A stretch of 64,000 nucleotides of DNA from Alistipes indistinctus YIT 12060 (GTDB taxonomy: Bacteria > Bacteroidota > Bacteroidia > Bacteroidales > Rikenellaceae), in the NCBI RefSeq assembly GCF_025144995.1, contig NZ_CP102250.1, positions 2,728,001 through 2,792,000 of the forward strand, read 5' to 3'. The notes below the pieces were generated by a model that worked only from the letters and a program-made list of their open reading frames with translations, had not been told where the DNA came from and ran no database searches. Position 1 is the stretch's first letter. Each line of letters starts with the position of its first letter. Both the position numbers and the translations under genes were made by a program. Positions 27,801 to 36,235 of the stretch are shown here, one piece after another.

Positions 27801-27972
27801 TGTGTTCTTCGGGATGATCTTTGCGATTACGGTGGGGATCGTGCTGGTGCCGTTCTTCTTCGTGATGGTCTATAAGCTCAAGGAGCGGCTTCGCCTGCCG
27901 GAGCTTCGTTTTCCGAAAATGCGCCTGCCGCACATCCATGTCTCGTTCAGGGAGAAACGCAAAAAACGTTGA
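24811..27972 (+). CDS. RND multidrug efflux pump, inner-membrane subunit (AcrB/HAE1 type)
   Basis: A 1,053-residue proton-driven transporter of full HAE1 length with two repeats of six membrane spans and two large periplasmic loops. The N-terminus FFIDRPVFSTVLSVLIVLVGI is typical, followed by LPIEQYPQITPPVVKISASYPGA. Span 4 carries the essential paired aspartates in GIVVDDAIVVVENVER; the second half has MGLAAKNAILIVEFAK with the conserved lysine. It traps substrates in the periplasm and inner membrane and exports them through the trimeric channel. It follows the adaptor gene by 3 bases and the channel gene begins 4 bases later, so the operon encodes a whole tripartite pump. Confidence 0.96.
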   Translation: MKPGFFIDRPVFSTVLSVLIVLVGIIGLVSLPIEQYPQITPPVVKISASYPGANAATVSQAVATPLEQELNGTPGMIYMESSSSNSGGLSITVTFDVSTDVDLAAVEVQNRVKLAEARLPAEVLQNGISVEKQAPSQLLTIALTSDDPKFNEIYLSNYATINVLDVLRRIPGVGRVSNIGSRYYGMQIWVYPDRLASFGLTVKDLQNALKDQNRESAAGELGKPPVAGVDVAIPLTAPGRLSSVSDFEEIVVRANPDGSFIRMRDVARVSLEASSYSTESGLNGSNAAILGIYMLPGANAMQVATEVKEAMKEIAKDFPEGLDYLVPFDMTEYIAESIHEVYKTLFEALFLVILVVFLSLQSWRTALIPIVAVPISLVGTFGFMLIMGFSLNMLTLLGLVLAIGIVVDDAIVVVENVERIMEQRKIGAREATHIAMKELTGALIATSLVLAAVFIPVSFLAGITGSLFRQFSVTIVVSVLISAVVALTLSPAMCAIILRPQTGRKNIVFRKINIWLNRGNKKYTRLLGVVLNRPRRIMAGFGMVLVLIFVLSKFIPSGFIPQEDQGFFTVELAMPEGTTIERTREVTERAIAYLGGHDAVEYVQNVTGSSPRVGTNQGRATLTVILKPWKERDKKVEEVMRDVQREFHDYPEISAFTTRPPVVPGLGSAGGVEFQLQARSGAEWDDLVAAVDTFRRYAAETSELASVSTSLQPEIPQLYFDVDRDQAQLLGVPMSDIFSTMKAYLGSVYVNDFNMFNRIYRVYIQADQEFRTNRDDINLFFVKTSSGSMVPLSALGKTAYTTGPGSITRFNMYTSAPMQVTPAPGRSSGQAMAAIEEIVDEHLPDNIGLAWSGLSFQEQKASGQTGKVMALVLLFVFLFLAAQYESWIVPLAVLLSLPVAALGAYLGIGALGLDQDVYFQIGLVTLMGLAAKNAILIVEFAKIQVDEGADPVAAAIHAAQLRFRPILMTSLAFVLGMLPMVIASGPGSASRHSIGTGVFFGMIFAITVGIVLVPFFFVMVYKLKERLRLPELRFPKMRLPHIHVSFREKRKKR

Positions 27973-27976
27973 CATT

Positions 27977-29359
27977 ATGAGAGTCTTGTATCCTATATTA
28001 CTGGTGGTCGCTGTAGCACTGAGCCTCTTTTCCTGCCGGGTGGGGCGTTCGTTCCGGACACCGGAACTGAAAGAGATGCCCGCTACGTTCGACGAAGAGG
28101 GTATGACTGAAGGAACGACTGCCGACATCGGCTGGAGTACGCTTTATGCCGATACGGTCCTGCAGGGATTGATCTCGCAGGCGCTCGACCACAACAAGGA
28201 CATGCTTGCCGCAGCGGCGCGTGTCCGCGAATTGATGGCGGCCAAGCGGATCACTTTTGCAAAGATGTTTCCCGGGGCCGGAATGGACCTCTACGGCGAC
28301 CGCGAATACCTCAATTACGGAGGCGATAACAAAAAATACGACCCTGAACTGCACGCGAACCTGACTTTCGGGTGGGAAATCGACATTTGGGGAAACCTGC
28401 GCTGGCAGAACGAGGCGGCCGTAGCGGCCTACCTGCAATCGGTTGAGGCGCAGCGGGCGTTGCGACTGACGATCGTTTCGCAGGTCGCGCAGATGTATTT
28501 CGACCTGAAAGCGCTCGACCGCGAACTCTCCATTGTCCGGCAGACCCTCGAAGCGCGGCGTGATGCCGTCCATTTTGCCACATTACGCTACGAGGGGGGA
28601 CTTACTTCGGAAATTCCGTACCGCCAGAGCCTCGTCGAGTTGGCCCGTACCGAAACGCTGTTGCCGAAGCTCGAAAATGAGATCAAGCTCAAGGAGAACG
28701 ACCTGTCGGTACTGTTGGGAGAGTTTCCTGCCGGAATTCCCCGTGGCGGAAGCGACCTGGGGGATGTGCAAATGGGCACGGAGTTGCCTGTGGACCTGCC
28801 TTCTTCGCTGTTGGAGAGGCGTCCCGACGTGCGGCAGGCCGAGCAGGCGTTGCGCGAGGCGAATGCGAAGGTGGGCGTGGCATTGACCGATATGTTCCCG
28901 AAACTGCGGCTGACCGCTAACCTCGGTGCCGAAAATGCAGAGTTGACTGATTTCCTCAAAAGCCCGACGTGGTTCGTTTCCGGTGCATTGACCGGTCCTT
29001 TGTTCCAATTGGGGAGCAAACGGGCGGCGCACAAAGCTGCCAAGGCCGCTTACGAGCAGCAGGTGTATGCTTACGAAAAGAAGATTCTCGAGGTGTTCAA
29101 AGAGGTGAACAATGCGCTGGTGACCTATCGCAAGAGCCGCGAAATGCGGCGTTCGGCCGATGCGCTGTACCGATCAGCGCTCTCTTATAACAAATTGGCC
29201 AAATTGCAATATGTAAACGGCGTGGTGAGTTATATGGACGTGCTTGACGCCCAGCGCCAGTTGTTCGACTCTGAAATCGCCGTCAACGATGCGATTCTGA
29301 CCGAATTTACCGCAACGGTTTCGCTTTACAAAGCTTTGGGCGGCGGATTGGAGCGGTAG
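27977..29359 (+). CDS. RND outer-membrane efflux channel lipoprotein (NodT/OprM type)
   Basis: A 460-residue TolC-like outer-membrane factor. The ATG at 27977 gives a lipoprotein signal ending LSLFSC, whereas the frame opens 13 codons earlier without homology. NodT-family marks are FRTPELKEMPATF, WSTLYADTVLQGLI, FGWEIDIWGNLRWQNEAAVA, LPVDLPSSLLERRPDVRQAEQALREANA and, near the end, YVNGVVSYMDVLDAQRQLFD. Two repeated OEP regions build the barrel and helical tunnel. It is the last gene of the operon. Coding ends only 3 bases before the proposed -33 element of glpD. Confidence 0.94.
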   Translation: MRVLYPILLVVAVALSLFSCRVGRSFRTPELKEMPATFDEEGMTEGTTADIGWSTLYADTVLQGLISQALDHNKDMLAAAARVRELMAAKRITFAKMFPGAGMDLYGDREYLNYGGDNKKYDPELHANLTFGWEIDIWGNLRWQNEAAVAAYLQSVEAQRALRLTIVSQVAQMYFDLKALDRELSIVRQTLEARRDAVHFATLRYEGGLTSEIPYRQSLVELARTETLLPKLENEIKLKENDLSVLLGEFPAGIPRGGSDLGDVQMGTELPVDLPSSLLERRPDVRQAEQALREANAKVGVALTDMFPKLRLTANLGAENAELTDFLKSPTWFVSGALTGPLFQLGSKRAAHKAAKAAYEQQVYAYEKKILEVFKEVNNALVTYRKSREMRRSADALYRSALSYNKLAKLQYVNGVVSYMDVLDAQRQLFDSEIAVNDAILTEFTATVSLYKALGGGLER

Positions 29360-29361
29360 TG

Positions 29362-29393
29362 TTTGCTCTTTCTTTCTTTTTGTATTACTTTTG
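29362..29393 (+). promoter_or_regulatory. glpD promoter
   Basis: TTTG (29362-29365), 20 bases, then TACTTTTG (29386-29393): a full match to the Bacteroidota promoter consensus. Transcription should begin near 29400, which excludes the in-frame ATG at 29363 and supports the glpD start at 29450. Confidence 0.8.
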
Positions 29394-29427
29394 TTTCGTT
29401 TTTAATGGTTTTGGTGGTAAACGAAAC
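29393..29427 (+). promoter_or_regulatory. Candidate DeoR-family operator at glpD
   Basis: GTTTCGTTT (29393-29401) and its exact reverse complement AAACGAAAC (29419-29427) form an inverted repeat with a 17-base spacer. It overlaps the -7 box and the start of the transcript, an ideal place for repression. The same 9-base word recurs at the araM promoter (36247-36255), whose operon ends in a DeoR-type repressor gene. Confidence 0.55.
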
Positions 29428-29449
29428 TGGAAAAGCGAAAAATGATAAT

Positions 29450-31012
29450 ATGAAGAGGGAAGAGAGCCTGAAATTGCTGGCCGATGAAGGCCGGGTATGG
29501 GATATGGTAATCATCGGGGGCGGCGCCACCGGACTGGGGTGCGCGGTAGATGCGGTATTGCGCGGTTACAGCGTAGCGCTGTTCGAACAGGATGATTTCG
29601 CAAAGGGCACTTCGAGCCGGAGTACGAAACTGGTGCACGGAGGGGTGCGTTACCTGCAGCACGGCGATGTCGCATTGGTATTCGAAGCGCTGCGCGAACG
29701 GGGCCGCATGAAGGCCAATGCGCCGCACCTGGTCAAGGACCAGGCGTTCGTGATCTCGAACTACCGCTGGAGGGACAATTTTCTCTATTTCTGCGGGCTC
29801 GCTTTTTACGACCTGCTTTCGTTGGGTTTCGGTTATGGCCGTTCACGTTTCATTTCGGCCGCGAAGACGGCCCGTTGTCTGCCGGTGTCCGTCAAACGCG
29901 GATTGAAGGGCGGTATCGTTTATCACGACGGCCAGTTCGATGATTCGCGCATGGCCGTCAACCTGGCGCAGACCTGTGCCGAGCATGGCGGCTGCCTGTT
30001 GAATCATGCTCCTGTCGAAGAGATTATGCACGATGAAAAGGGGCGCGTTTGCGGTGTCCGGATGACCGACAGCGAGACCGGCCGCAGGTATAGGGTCCGT
30101 GCGAGATCCGTGGTCAATGCCGCCGGCGTCTTTGTCGACCGGGTGATGGCGATGGACCAGCCCGGCCATGCGCCGCTGGTGCGCCCGAGCCAAGGGGTTC
30201 ATCTGGTGCTCGACAAACGTTTTTTGCAGAGCGATTATGCGATTATGGTACCCAAAACCAGCGACGGCCGCGTGTTGTTCGCCGTACCGTGGCACGACAA
30301 GGTTGTAGTAGGTACGACCGATATTCTTCGCGAAACACCCGAAGAGGAACCCCGCCCATTGGAAGAGGAGATCGACTTTATCCTCGGCACGGCGGCCCTT
30401 TACATGGATCCGGCCCCGACGCGAGCCGATATTCTGTCGATGTTTGCGGGGCAGCGCCCGCTGGCGGCACCCAGTAGAGAGGGCAAAAGTACGAAAGAAC
30501 TTTCGCGCGGCCACAAAATCATCGTTTCGGATCACAGCCTGATTACCATTACCGGGGGCAAATGGACTTCCTACCGTAAGATGGCCGAGGATACGGTCGA
30601 CAAGGCCGGGGTGTTGGGGCTGTTGCCCCTGCGCAAATGTATGACCCGCCGTTTCCCGATTCACGGTTACCGCGAACACCCCGACCTGACGAACCATCTT
30701 TATGTCTATGGCTCCGATATGCCGGCGATTGCCGAATTGATGCGGCAGGGGTATGATACGAAACTGGTCGAAGGGCTCGATTACACCGAGGCCGAGGTCG
30801 TGTGGGCCGTTCGCGAGGAGATGGCCCGGACAGTCGAGGACGTGTTGGCCCGGCGGGTGCGAATCCTGTTCGTCGATGCGCGCCGTGCCGTGCAGGCCGC
30901 TCCGCGTGTGGCGCAACTGCTCGCTGCCGAACTGGGATACGACGAGGTGTGGGAACGCGCTCAGGTCGAGCAGTTCACTCGCCTTGCCGAACATTACTAC
31001 CCGTCGGTGTGA
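29450..31012 (+). CDS. glpD: FAD-dependent glycerol-3-phosphate dehydrogenase
   Basis: A 520-residue flavoprotein that oxidises sn-glycerol 3-phosphate to dihydroxyacetone phosphate and passes electrons to quinone at the membrane. The FAD-binding signature DMVIIGGGATGLGCAVDAVLRG is at about 18-39, followed by DDFAKGTSSRSTKLVHGGVRYL, the GlpD hallmark. VVNAAGVFVD and ITGGKWTSYRKMAEDTVD mark the second FAD contacts and the C-terminal region. The ATG at 29450 is chosen because it lies downstream of the promoter and 17 residues before the FAD fold. It stands alone on the plus strand, facing the araM operon, and probably shares its repressor. Confidence 0.94.
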   Translation: MKREESLKLLADEGRVWDMVIIGGGATGLGCAVDAVLRGYSVALFEQDDFAKGTSSRSTKLVHGGVRYLQHGDVALVFEALRERGRMKANAPHLVKDQAFVISNYRWRDNFLYFCGLAFYDLLSLGFGYGRSRFISAAKTARCLPVSVKRGLKGGIVYHDGQFDDSRMAVNLAQTCAEHGGCLLNHAPVEEIMHDEKGRVCGVRMTDSETGRRYRVRARSVVNAAGVFVDRVMAMDQPGHAPLVRPSQGVHLVLDKRFLQSDYAIMVPKTSDGRVLFAVPWHDKVVVGTTDILRETPEEEPRPLEEEIDFILGTAALYMDPAPTRADILSMFAGQRPLAAPSREGKSTKELSRGHKIIVSDHSLITITGGKWTSYRKMAEDTVDKAGVLGLLPLRKCMTRRFPIHGYREHPDLTNHLYVYGSDMPAIAELMRQGYDTKLVEGLDYTEAEVVWAVREEMARTVEDVLARRVRILFVDARRAVQAAPRVAQLLAAELGYDEVWERAQVEQFTRLAEHYYPSV

Positions 31013-31230
31013 TGAGCCGTGCCGGAATACGCGGAATTGCGCCACGATTGAAATTTAACTCCGTCTTGACGGAGTCCAGGACGCGACAAACACCCTTTGG
31101 ATGGATTTGTCCTGAAAGGGAATATTTCAAATAAGAGCTCCCGAAATACTGTAACTGGTGAAGGACAGCCAATCCTGTTTCTGTTTGCAGTGTACCGGCA
31201 TTCGCCGCCGGAGGGGGGCATTTTTCTTGA

Positions 31231-32007
31231 TTATTCAGCGATGATGACTTCCACCCCCTGCTCTTCGAGCATGCGGACGGTCGAGGCGTGAATACCTCCG
31301 TCCGTAACTACCGTGTGGATTTGACTCAGCGGGCAGATGCGGCCGAAACCTTTGCGCGAAAATTTAGACGAATCGACCAGTACGATCGTTTTTGACGCCG
31401 CTTTCATCATTTCGCGGTTCAGCTGCGCTTCTTCCAAATTGGAATTGGTTACGCCGTATTCTTCGTTGATGCCGTCGGCGCCGATAAAGAGTTTCGAACA
31501 GGAGAACTCTTCCATCGAGATGAGCGGGGAGGTTCCGCGTACCGAGAGCGATTTTTTGTGTACGACACCTCCCAGCTGGATGATGTTGACGTTCCCGACG
31601 GCGGAGAGCAGCATCGACACCTTCAGCGACGGGGTTACGACGTTGAGCGTTCCTTTCGGGACGATCTTCTCGGCGAAGGCCATGATGGTCGAGCCGGTGG
31701 CGATGATTACCGAGTCGTTCTCCTCGAGCAGTTGCGTCGCGGCCTGAGCGATTTTCTCTTTTTGCACCCGGTTTTCGAGTTCTTTGAGCTGTACGCTCCG
31801 GTCCGCTACATGCGGATTGACAGGGCATGCGCTGCCGTGCGTGCGGAACAACAGTCCCTGTTCCTCGAGCGCCTTGAAGTCCTTGCGGACCGTCACGGCT
31901 GTTACCTTCAGGCTCTTGGCGATGTCGGCCACGCGGATGTAGCCGTCCTTTTTCAGCTTATCGAGGATGTATTTGTGCCGTTGGGCAATGCTGATAATCT
32001 GTGTCAT
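31231..32007 (-). CDS. DeoR-family transcriptional repressor (GlpR-like)
   Basis: A 258-residue regulator with the DeoR N-terminal winged helix-turn-helix (RHKYILDKLKKDGYIRVADIAKSLKVTAVTVRKDFKALEEQG, about residues 9-51). The C-terminal DeoRC sugar-phosphate sensor domain has VIIATGSTIMAFAEKI, LFIGADGIN and VLVDSSKFSRKGFGRI. Members bind phosphorylated sugars or polyols and release DNA. It is the last gene of the araM, transporter, phosphatase operon. The likely operators are the GTTTCGTTT words at 29393-29427 and 36243-36259. The effector is probably a glycerol phosphate, which is inference from the neighbours. The 218 bases between it and glpD hold no gene. Confidence 0.9.
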   Translation of the reverse strand: MTQIISIAQRHKYILDKLKKDGYIRVADIAKSLKVTAVTVRKDFKALEEQGLLFRTHGSACPVNPHVADRSVQLKELENRVQKEKIAQAATQLLEENDSVIIATGSTIMAFAEKIVPKGTLNVVTPSLKVSMLLSAVGNVNIIQLGGVVHKKSLSVRGTSPLISMEEFSCSKLFIGADGINEEYGVTNSNLEEAQLNREMMKAASKTIVLVDSSKFSRKGFGRICPLSQIHTVVTDGGIHASTVRMLEEQGVEVIIAE

Positions 32008-32166
32008 TGTGTGGTGGTGTTGGCGCTGAATGATCCGGCGTCGCAGTTTGTATTATACACAGGGACTTCCTGCGGTATGCTGCGCGCTCCTATATCGTTT
32101 GCTGCAATCCTTTCGGTCCGGAAATCGGAGCTCCGTGGCGTTGATCGTAGAACACGCAATGTATTG

Positions 32167-33045
32167 CTACGGACGGGACTGCCGTGCCTCTTCGAGCAGC
32201 TCCCCGAACTCTCTGAGCGTGCGTGCGGTCAGGTCGGGTCCGGGATCGGAGGCGAGGGCCGTTTCGAGTGTCGTCTCGCCCGAGAGTACCAGTACGCCGA
32301 GCGATCCGGCGTTGCGTGCCGTGGCTACGTCCGTGTAGATTCGGTCGCCCGCCATGGCGATTTCGGACGGTTGCAACCCGTAACGTGCGGCGATACCCGT
32401 GAGCATTCCCGGATCGGGTTTCCCCAGTACGACGTCCGGTTCCCGGCCGGTGGCGTACTCGATGCATTTGCAGATCGAGCCGCAATCGACCAGCACCTCT
32501 GCCCGGTCGGTGGGGCAGACGCGGTCGGGATTCGTCGCAACGTACGGAATGCCTTGTGCCGCGAGCCATGCCGCATGGCACAGGCGAGGGTAGGCGAGGG
32601 TCATGTCGAACGCCACTACCAGCATATCGGGTTTGTCTCCCTCCGTGGCGGGGGCGGACTCGAACCCGGCCGCTTCGAATTCCGCGATCATACTCGGCGT
32701 ACCGAGCAAAAAGAGCCGTTTGGCCTCGGGATGGTGCGTACGGATGTGGTCGATGGTGGCCAGTGCGGAGGTGTACATCCGTTCACGGGGCACCCCGATG
32801 CCCATCCCTTCCAGTTTGTGCAGGTAGTCGTCGATGTTTTTCGACGGGTTGTTCGTCAGGAACGAGTAACCGATTCCCAACGCGTCGAGTTTGGCGAGGA
32901 AGGCTTTGGTCCACGGGAAAAGTGTCGAGCCCATGTAGATCGTGCCGTCCATGTCGAGTGCGACGTGCCGGATCGCAGCGAGCCGGGTCATCAGTTCCTC
33001 GTGTGCCAGTGGAGAATAGCAGTCTGTGAAGGTGTTTTTATCCAT
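32167..33045 (-). CDS. HAD-IIA sugar-phosphate phosphatase (AraL/NagD-like)
   Basis: A 292-residue HAD phosphatase of subclass IIA. The nucleophile motif is LDMDGTIYMG (30-39, Asp31 and Asp33), motif II is FLTNNPSKN (62-70), a KPDPGM loop follows, and GDRIYTDVATA binds magnesium. The cap is the alpha/beta type of NagD and Bacillus AraL. These enzymes act on small phosphorylated sugars or glycerol phosphate. In Bacillus subtilis the related araL lies beside araM, as here with the AraM gene in the same operon. I infer that it controls the level of a phosphorylated intermediate, or dephosphorylates the incoming ester. It ends 159 bases before deoR. Confidence 0.88.
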   Translation of the reverse strand: MDKNTFTDCYSPLAHEELMTRLAAIRHVALDMDGTIYMGSTLFPWTKAFLAKLDALGIGYSFLTNNPSKNIDDYLHKLEGMGIGVPRERMYTSALATIDHIRTHHPEAKRLFLLGTPSMIAEFEAAGFESAPATEGDKPDMLVVAFDMTLAYPRLCHAAWLAAQGIPYVATNPDRVCPTDRAEVLVDCGSICKCIEYATGREPDVVLGKPDPGMLTGIAARYGLQPSEIAMAGDRIYTDVATARNAGSLGVLVLSGETTLETALASDPGPDLTARTLREFGELLEEARQSRP

Positions 33046-33106
33046 GGTTTGGTTGCGTTGTCGTGAAGCTTCCTGTATGCTTGCGTACTTTGCGTTTGTT
33101 GTCGGA

Positions 33107-34528
33107 TTACGAGTTGATCCGGGCGTATCCGTCCATCTTGGCGCGCCACATCAGCGAGAATACGAGCATACCCACCAACGCCATCGTGATCATTGTAATA
33201 TAGGCCCAGTTCCATCCGTAATGTTGTGCTACGTAGCCCAGGCCGGTACCGGAAACGATCGTGCTCGCATAACCGAACAGTCCTGTGAATCCGGTGGCCG
33301 TGGCGGCGTATTTTTTTGTCGCCTGGTTTGCGGCGGCGATGCCGATCAGCGCCTGCGGACCGTAGATGCAGAAGCCCGCGCCGCATAGCAGCAGGAAGGT
33401 GAGCCAGATCGGGGCACCCTGCGGCAGTTCCCAGAATCCGAAGATGAACAGTGCCGTCCCGGCCATACAGAAGACGCAGGTGCGGTGGGCGCGGCCTTTC
33501 AGGTAACGGTCGGTGGCCCAGCCCGCGAAGATCATACCGACGATTCCTGCGATCTCGAACAGGGCTACGAGCCATCCGGCCATCTCCAGCGAGATGCCCT
33601 TCGACTGTTTGAGCAGCGACGGTCCCCAGTCCAGTACTGAGAAGCGCACGATGTAGACGAAAAAGTTCGCGATCGAAAGGACCCAGATCAATGGATTGGC
33701 AAATACCATCCGGCGCAGCATGTGTTTCTCTTCGGCGCTCTTTTTACCCGGTTTCTCTTTTTTGATTTCGGTTCCGGGTAGTTCGGGCAGCCCCACCGAG
33801 CGCGGCGTATCGCGCAGCGTGATGAAAAGGCCGATCGCTCCCGCGAACGAGATCGCCGCCGGAATCCAGAAACACCATTTCCACGCTCCGACATGGTTGG
33901 GTCCGCTGCCCAGGGTGCCCATGATATAGCCGCAGAGGATGACCACTAGCCCGGCGCCTATCGAGTGCGAGGTGTTCCATACGGACATTTTGGTCGCCAG
34001 TTGTTTGGGCGGTATCCAGTGCGTCAGCAGCCGCGCGCACGGCGGGAACCCCATGCCTTGCAGCCAGCCGTTGGCGACCCACAGCAGCCCCATGAAGAGA
34101 ATCAGCGTGTTGGTGAATTGCGATCCGCCGGTTTCGCCCGTAATCCAGGTCGAGATATCTTCGCCGAATCCGAATGCAAAGTTCGCCAGCGCGCAGAGGG
34201 CCAGTCCGGAAGCCATGAAAAAGCGGGCGTTGACCCGGTCGGCCAGTACGCCGTTCAGGAAACGCGACAGGCCGTAAATCAGCCCGTGCAGCGTGAGGAA
34301 GATGCCTAGACTCGTTTTCGAGATGCCCAGATCGGTTTCCATGCCGGTCATTGCGAAAGAGAAGTTCTTACGTACGAAGTAGAAGAGCGCATAACCGACC
34401 ATCGTGGCGATGATCGTGCGGGTCTGCCAGTATTGAAAACGTTTACGCACTTCGGGGCTGAAGCCGTGCTCGTCCTGCAGATCGGCGGCAGCGGCGGTTT
34501 GTGCTGAGGCTTGTGTGTTATCGTTCAT
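33107..34528 (-). CDS. Organophosphate:phosphate antiporter (GlpT/UhpC-like, MFS)
   Basis: A 473-residue MFS transporter with about twelve spans. The N-terminal segment KRFQYWQTRTIIATMVGYALFYFVRKNFS is typical of the OPA subfamily, and LQGMGFPPCARLLTHW matches its conserved loop between spans. These proteins exchange glycerol 3-phosphate, hexose phosphates or phosphoglycerate for inorganic phosphate. Placed between araM and a HAD phosphatase, it probably imports a glycerol phosphate or glycerophospho-compound. A UhpC-like sensor role is unlikely since no histidine kinase partner is nearby. It follows araM after a 204-base spacer. Confidence 0.88.
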   Translation of the reverse strand: MNDNTQASAQTAAAADLQDEHGFSPEVRKRFQYWQTRTIIATMVGYALFYFVRKNFSFAMTGMETDLGISKTSLGIFLTLHGLIYGLSRFLNGVLADRVNARFFMASGLALCALANFAFGFGEDISTWITGETGGSQFTNTLILFMGLLWVANGWLQGMGFPPCARLLTHWIPPKQLATKMSVWNTSHSIGAGLVVILCGYIMGTLGSGPNHVGAWKWCFWIPAAISFAGAIGLFITLRDTPRSVGLPELPGTEIKKEKPGKKSAEEKHMLRRMVFANPLIWVLSIANFFVYIVRFSVLDWGPSLLKQSKGISLEMAGWLVALFEIAGIVGMIFAGWATDRYLKGRAHRTCVFCMAGTALFIFGFWELPQGAPIWLTFLLLCGAGFCIYGPQALIGIAAANQATKKYAATATGFTGLFGYASTIVSGTGLGYVAQHYGWNWAYITMITMALVGMLVFSLMWRAKMDGYARINS

Positions 34529-34732
34529 CGGTTCGGGTTGAAGTTTTGTCCGGTTTTGGTTAGCCGTTGGTTGTTGGGTTGTGCAATTTTTCGGTTTCGG
34601 CGAGTCGAGTGCGCCGGATGTTGCGGAACTCTGCGAGGTTATTTTGCCGCCGTGCGCCGGCTCGTTGTGCGGGGTATGGTACCCGGTGCAGGCGCGTTGG
34701 CTTTTGTAAGGCGGAATAGCTTGGTCTGGGGA

Positions 34733-36073
34733 TTATTTGATCTCCCAGACCCCGCCGGGGCCGAAAATCGCATCGGTCCATTGCCCGAGCAGGTTCGTCC
34801 GAACGGCTACGTCGAGGATGGTGAAACGCCGGCGGATATGCTGCGCACGGATTACGCTCTCTTTCATGCGCCGGCGTGTGATGCCGATCTCCTCGGGCCG
34901 GGTGGGGGCGCCCACGATCCGCAGCCGGCGGCTCGCCTCGGCAAACGGGATGATCTGCTTTTCGAGCCTTGCCTTGATTTGCGGCCAGTTATTTTTCAGC
35001 GTGGCCAGCTGTTCGCGCAGTTGTTGCTTGCCGATATATTTTGCGTGCGTCTCTTTCAGCCCGATTTCGGGGAAATCGGTGCCCGCATAGAGTTCCAGCG
35101 CATATTTTTCCGCTTCGGCCAATTCGGGCCATGCGGCGACGGCCCCTTCGATATCGAGGCGGGCGATGTCGCTGTGGAGGAATTGTTCGTAATAGGCGGT
35201 CGCGGCGAGCAATCCGATGCTGACTTGGAAACCGTGCGACGGGGTGTGCCCGTCAGCCATTTTATGGTGTTCCATGTTCCACAGATGGCTGAATTGGTGG
35301 TCGGCACCGCTGGCCGGTCGGCTCGTCTGGTGCGCCTGCATCGCGAAACCGCCCAGCATGAGCCCTTCGATCAGCGGCCCGATCGTTTCGACGGTACCCT
35401 GGCGCACCCCTTCCGGATCGCCGAGCGCATCCTGCAGTCCGTCCTGGACGATTGCGAAAGCGCGTTCGTCGAGCGGCTCCACGCCCAGTGCATCCGAAAT
35501 GATCCAGTCTGCACCCGCCGGGACTTTGGCGAACAGGTCGGCATAACCGCTGGCTGTCATCTCTTTCGGGGCTGCGGCGATTATCGCGGTATCGGCCAGT
35601 ACGCCCAACGGAGCGGGACACGAGAAGGTCTGCTTGGCCCCTTCGAAGGTGATCGACGCGCCGAACGACGTGTAGCCGTCCATCGAGGCGGCGGTGCCTA
35701 CGACCATGTAGCGGCGGCCGTTGCGGTGCGAGCAGAGTTTTACCAGGTCGTTGATCGTTCCCGATCCCACGGCTACGGGAATGGCATCGGTTCGTTGCAG
35801 TACGGCATCGAGTTCTTCGACGAATTCCCACTCGGCGTGTAGGTCCGGCGAGGTGAAAATATGCGGCTGGTCCTGTTCCACGCCTGCGGCCGCGAGACTG
35901 TCCCGTACATCGCTGCCCGCCACCCGCAGCGTCGTCGGGTCGGCTATGATGACGGCCCGTTTTCCGGGAAACAGTTCCCGGAACATATCGCCGGACTGGG
36001 GCAGGATGCCGGCCCCGATACGCAGCGCTTTGGTTTCCGTGGCGTGGGCCAGCGCGTTTTCTACTCGGTTCAT
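34733..36073 (-). CDS. araM: sn-glycerol-1-phosphate dehydrogenase (AraM/EgsA family)
   Basis: A 446-residue enzyme of the iron/zinc alcohol-dehydrogenase-like fold that includes archaeal G1P dehydrogenase and Bacillus AraM. It interconverts dihydroxyacetone phosphate and sn-glycerol 1-phosphate with NAD(P)H. The nucleotide loop is VAVGSGTINDLVK (100-112), followed by VVGTAASMDGYTSFGAS (124-140). Metal ligands are expected in GADHQFSHLWNMEHH and SHGFQVSIGLLA. Length is longer than the roughly 395 of B. subtilis AraM, with a C-terminal extension. It is first in its operon; a -7 box and operator-like repeats lie 163-186 bases upstream. It could make G1P, or oxidise imported G1P to feed glycolysis. 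Confidence 0.9.
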   Translation of the reverse strand: MNRVENALAHATETKALRIGAGILPQSGDMFRELFPGKRAVIIADPTTLRVAGSDVRDSLAAAGVEQDQPHIFTSPDLHAEWEFVEELDAVLQRTDAIPVAVGSGTINDLVKLCSHRNGRRYMVVGTAASMDGYTSFGASITFEGAKQTFSCPAPLGVLADTAIIAAAPKEMTASGYADLFAKVPAGADWIISDALGVEPLDERAFAIVQDGLQDALGDPEGVRQGTVETIGPLIEGLMLGGFAMQAHQTSRPASGADHQFSHLWNMEHHKMADGHTPSHGFQVSIGLLAATAYYEQFLHSDIARLDIEGAVAAWPELAEAEKYALELYAGTDFPEIGLKETHAKYIGKQQLREQLATLKNNWPQIKARLEKQIIPFAEASRRLRIVGAPTRPEEIGITRRRMKESVIRAQHIRRRFTILDVAVRTNLLGQWTDAIFGPGGVWEIK

Positions 36074-36235
36074 ATCGTTGTTTTTTGTGTTTGTTTGTCA
36101 GTTCGCCGGTCGGTCGTTGTCCCGCTGTTGTTGCCGGTCAGGGCTTTTTGCAGGAGTGTTGTGGCCGTTGCGGATGCCCGCGACGGTTTTTCCGGTCGGA
36201 TCGATGCGTCGGGAATTTCTTTTCCTTTCGGAAAG

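Noticed and set aside
24421-28128. Long minus-strand open frames opposite the RND efflux operon
   Set aside because: Low-complexity Arg/His-rich translations with no homology; the plus-strand genes have full motifs.
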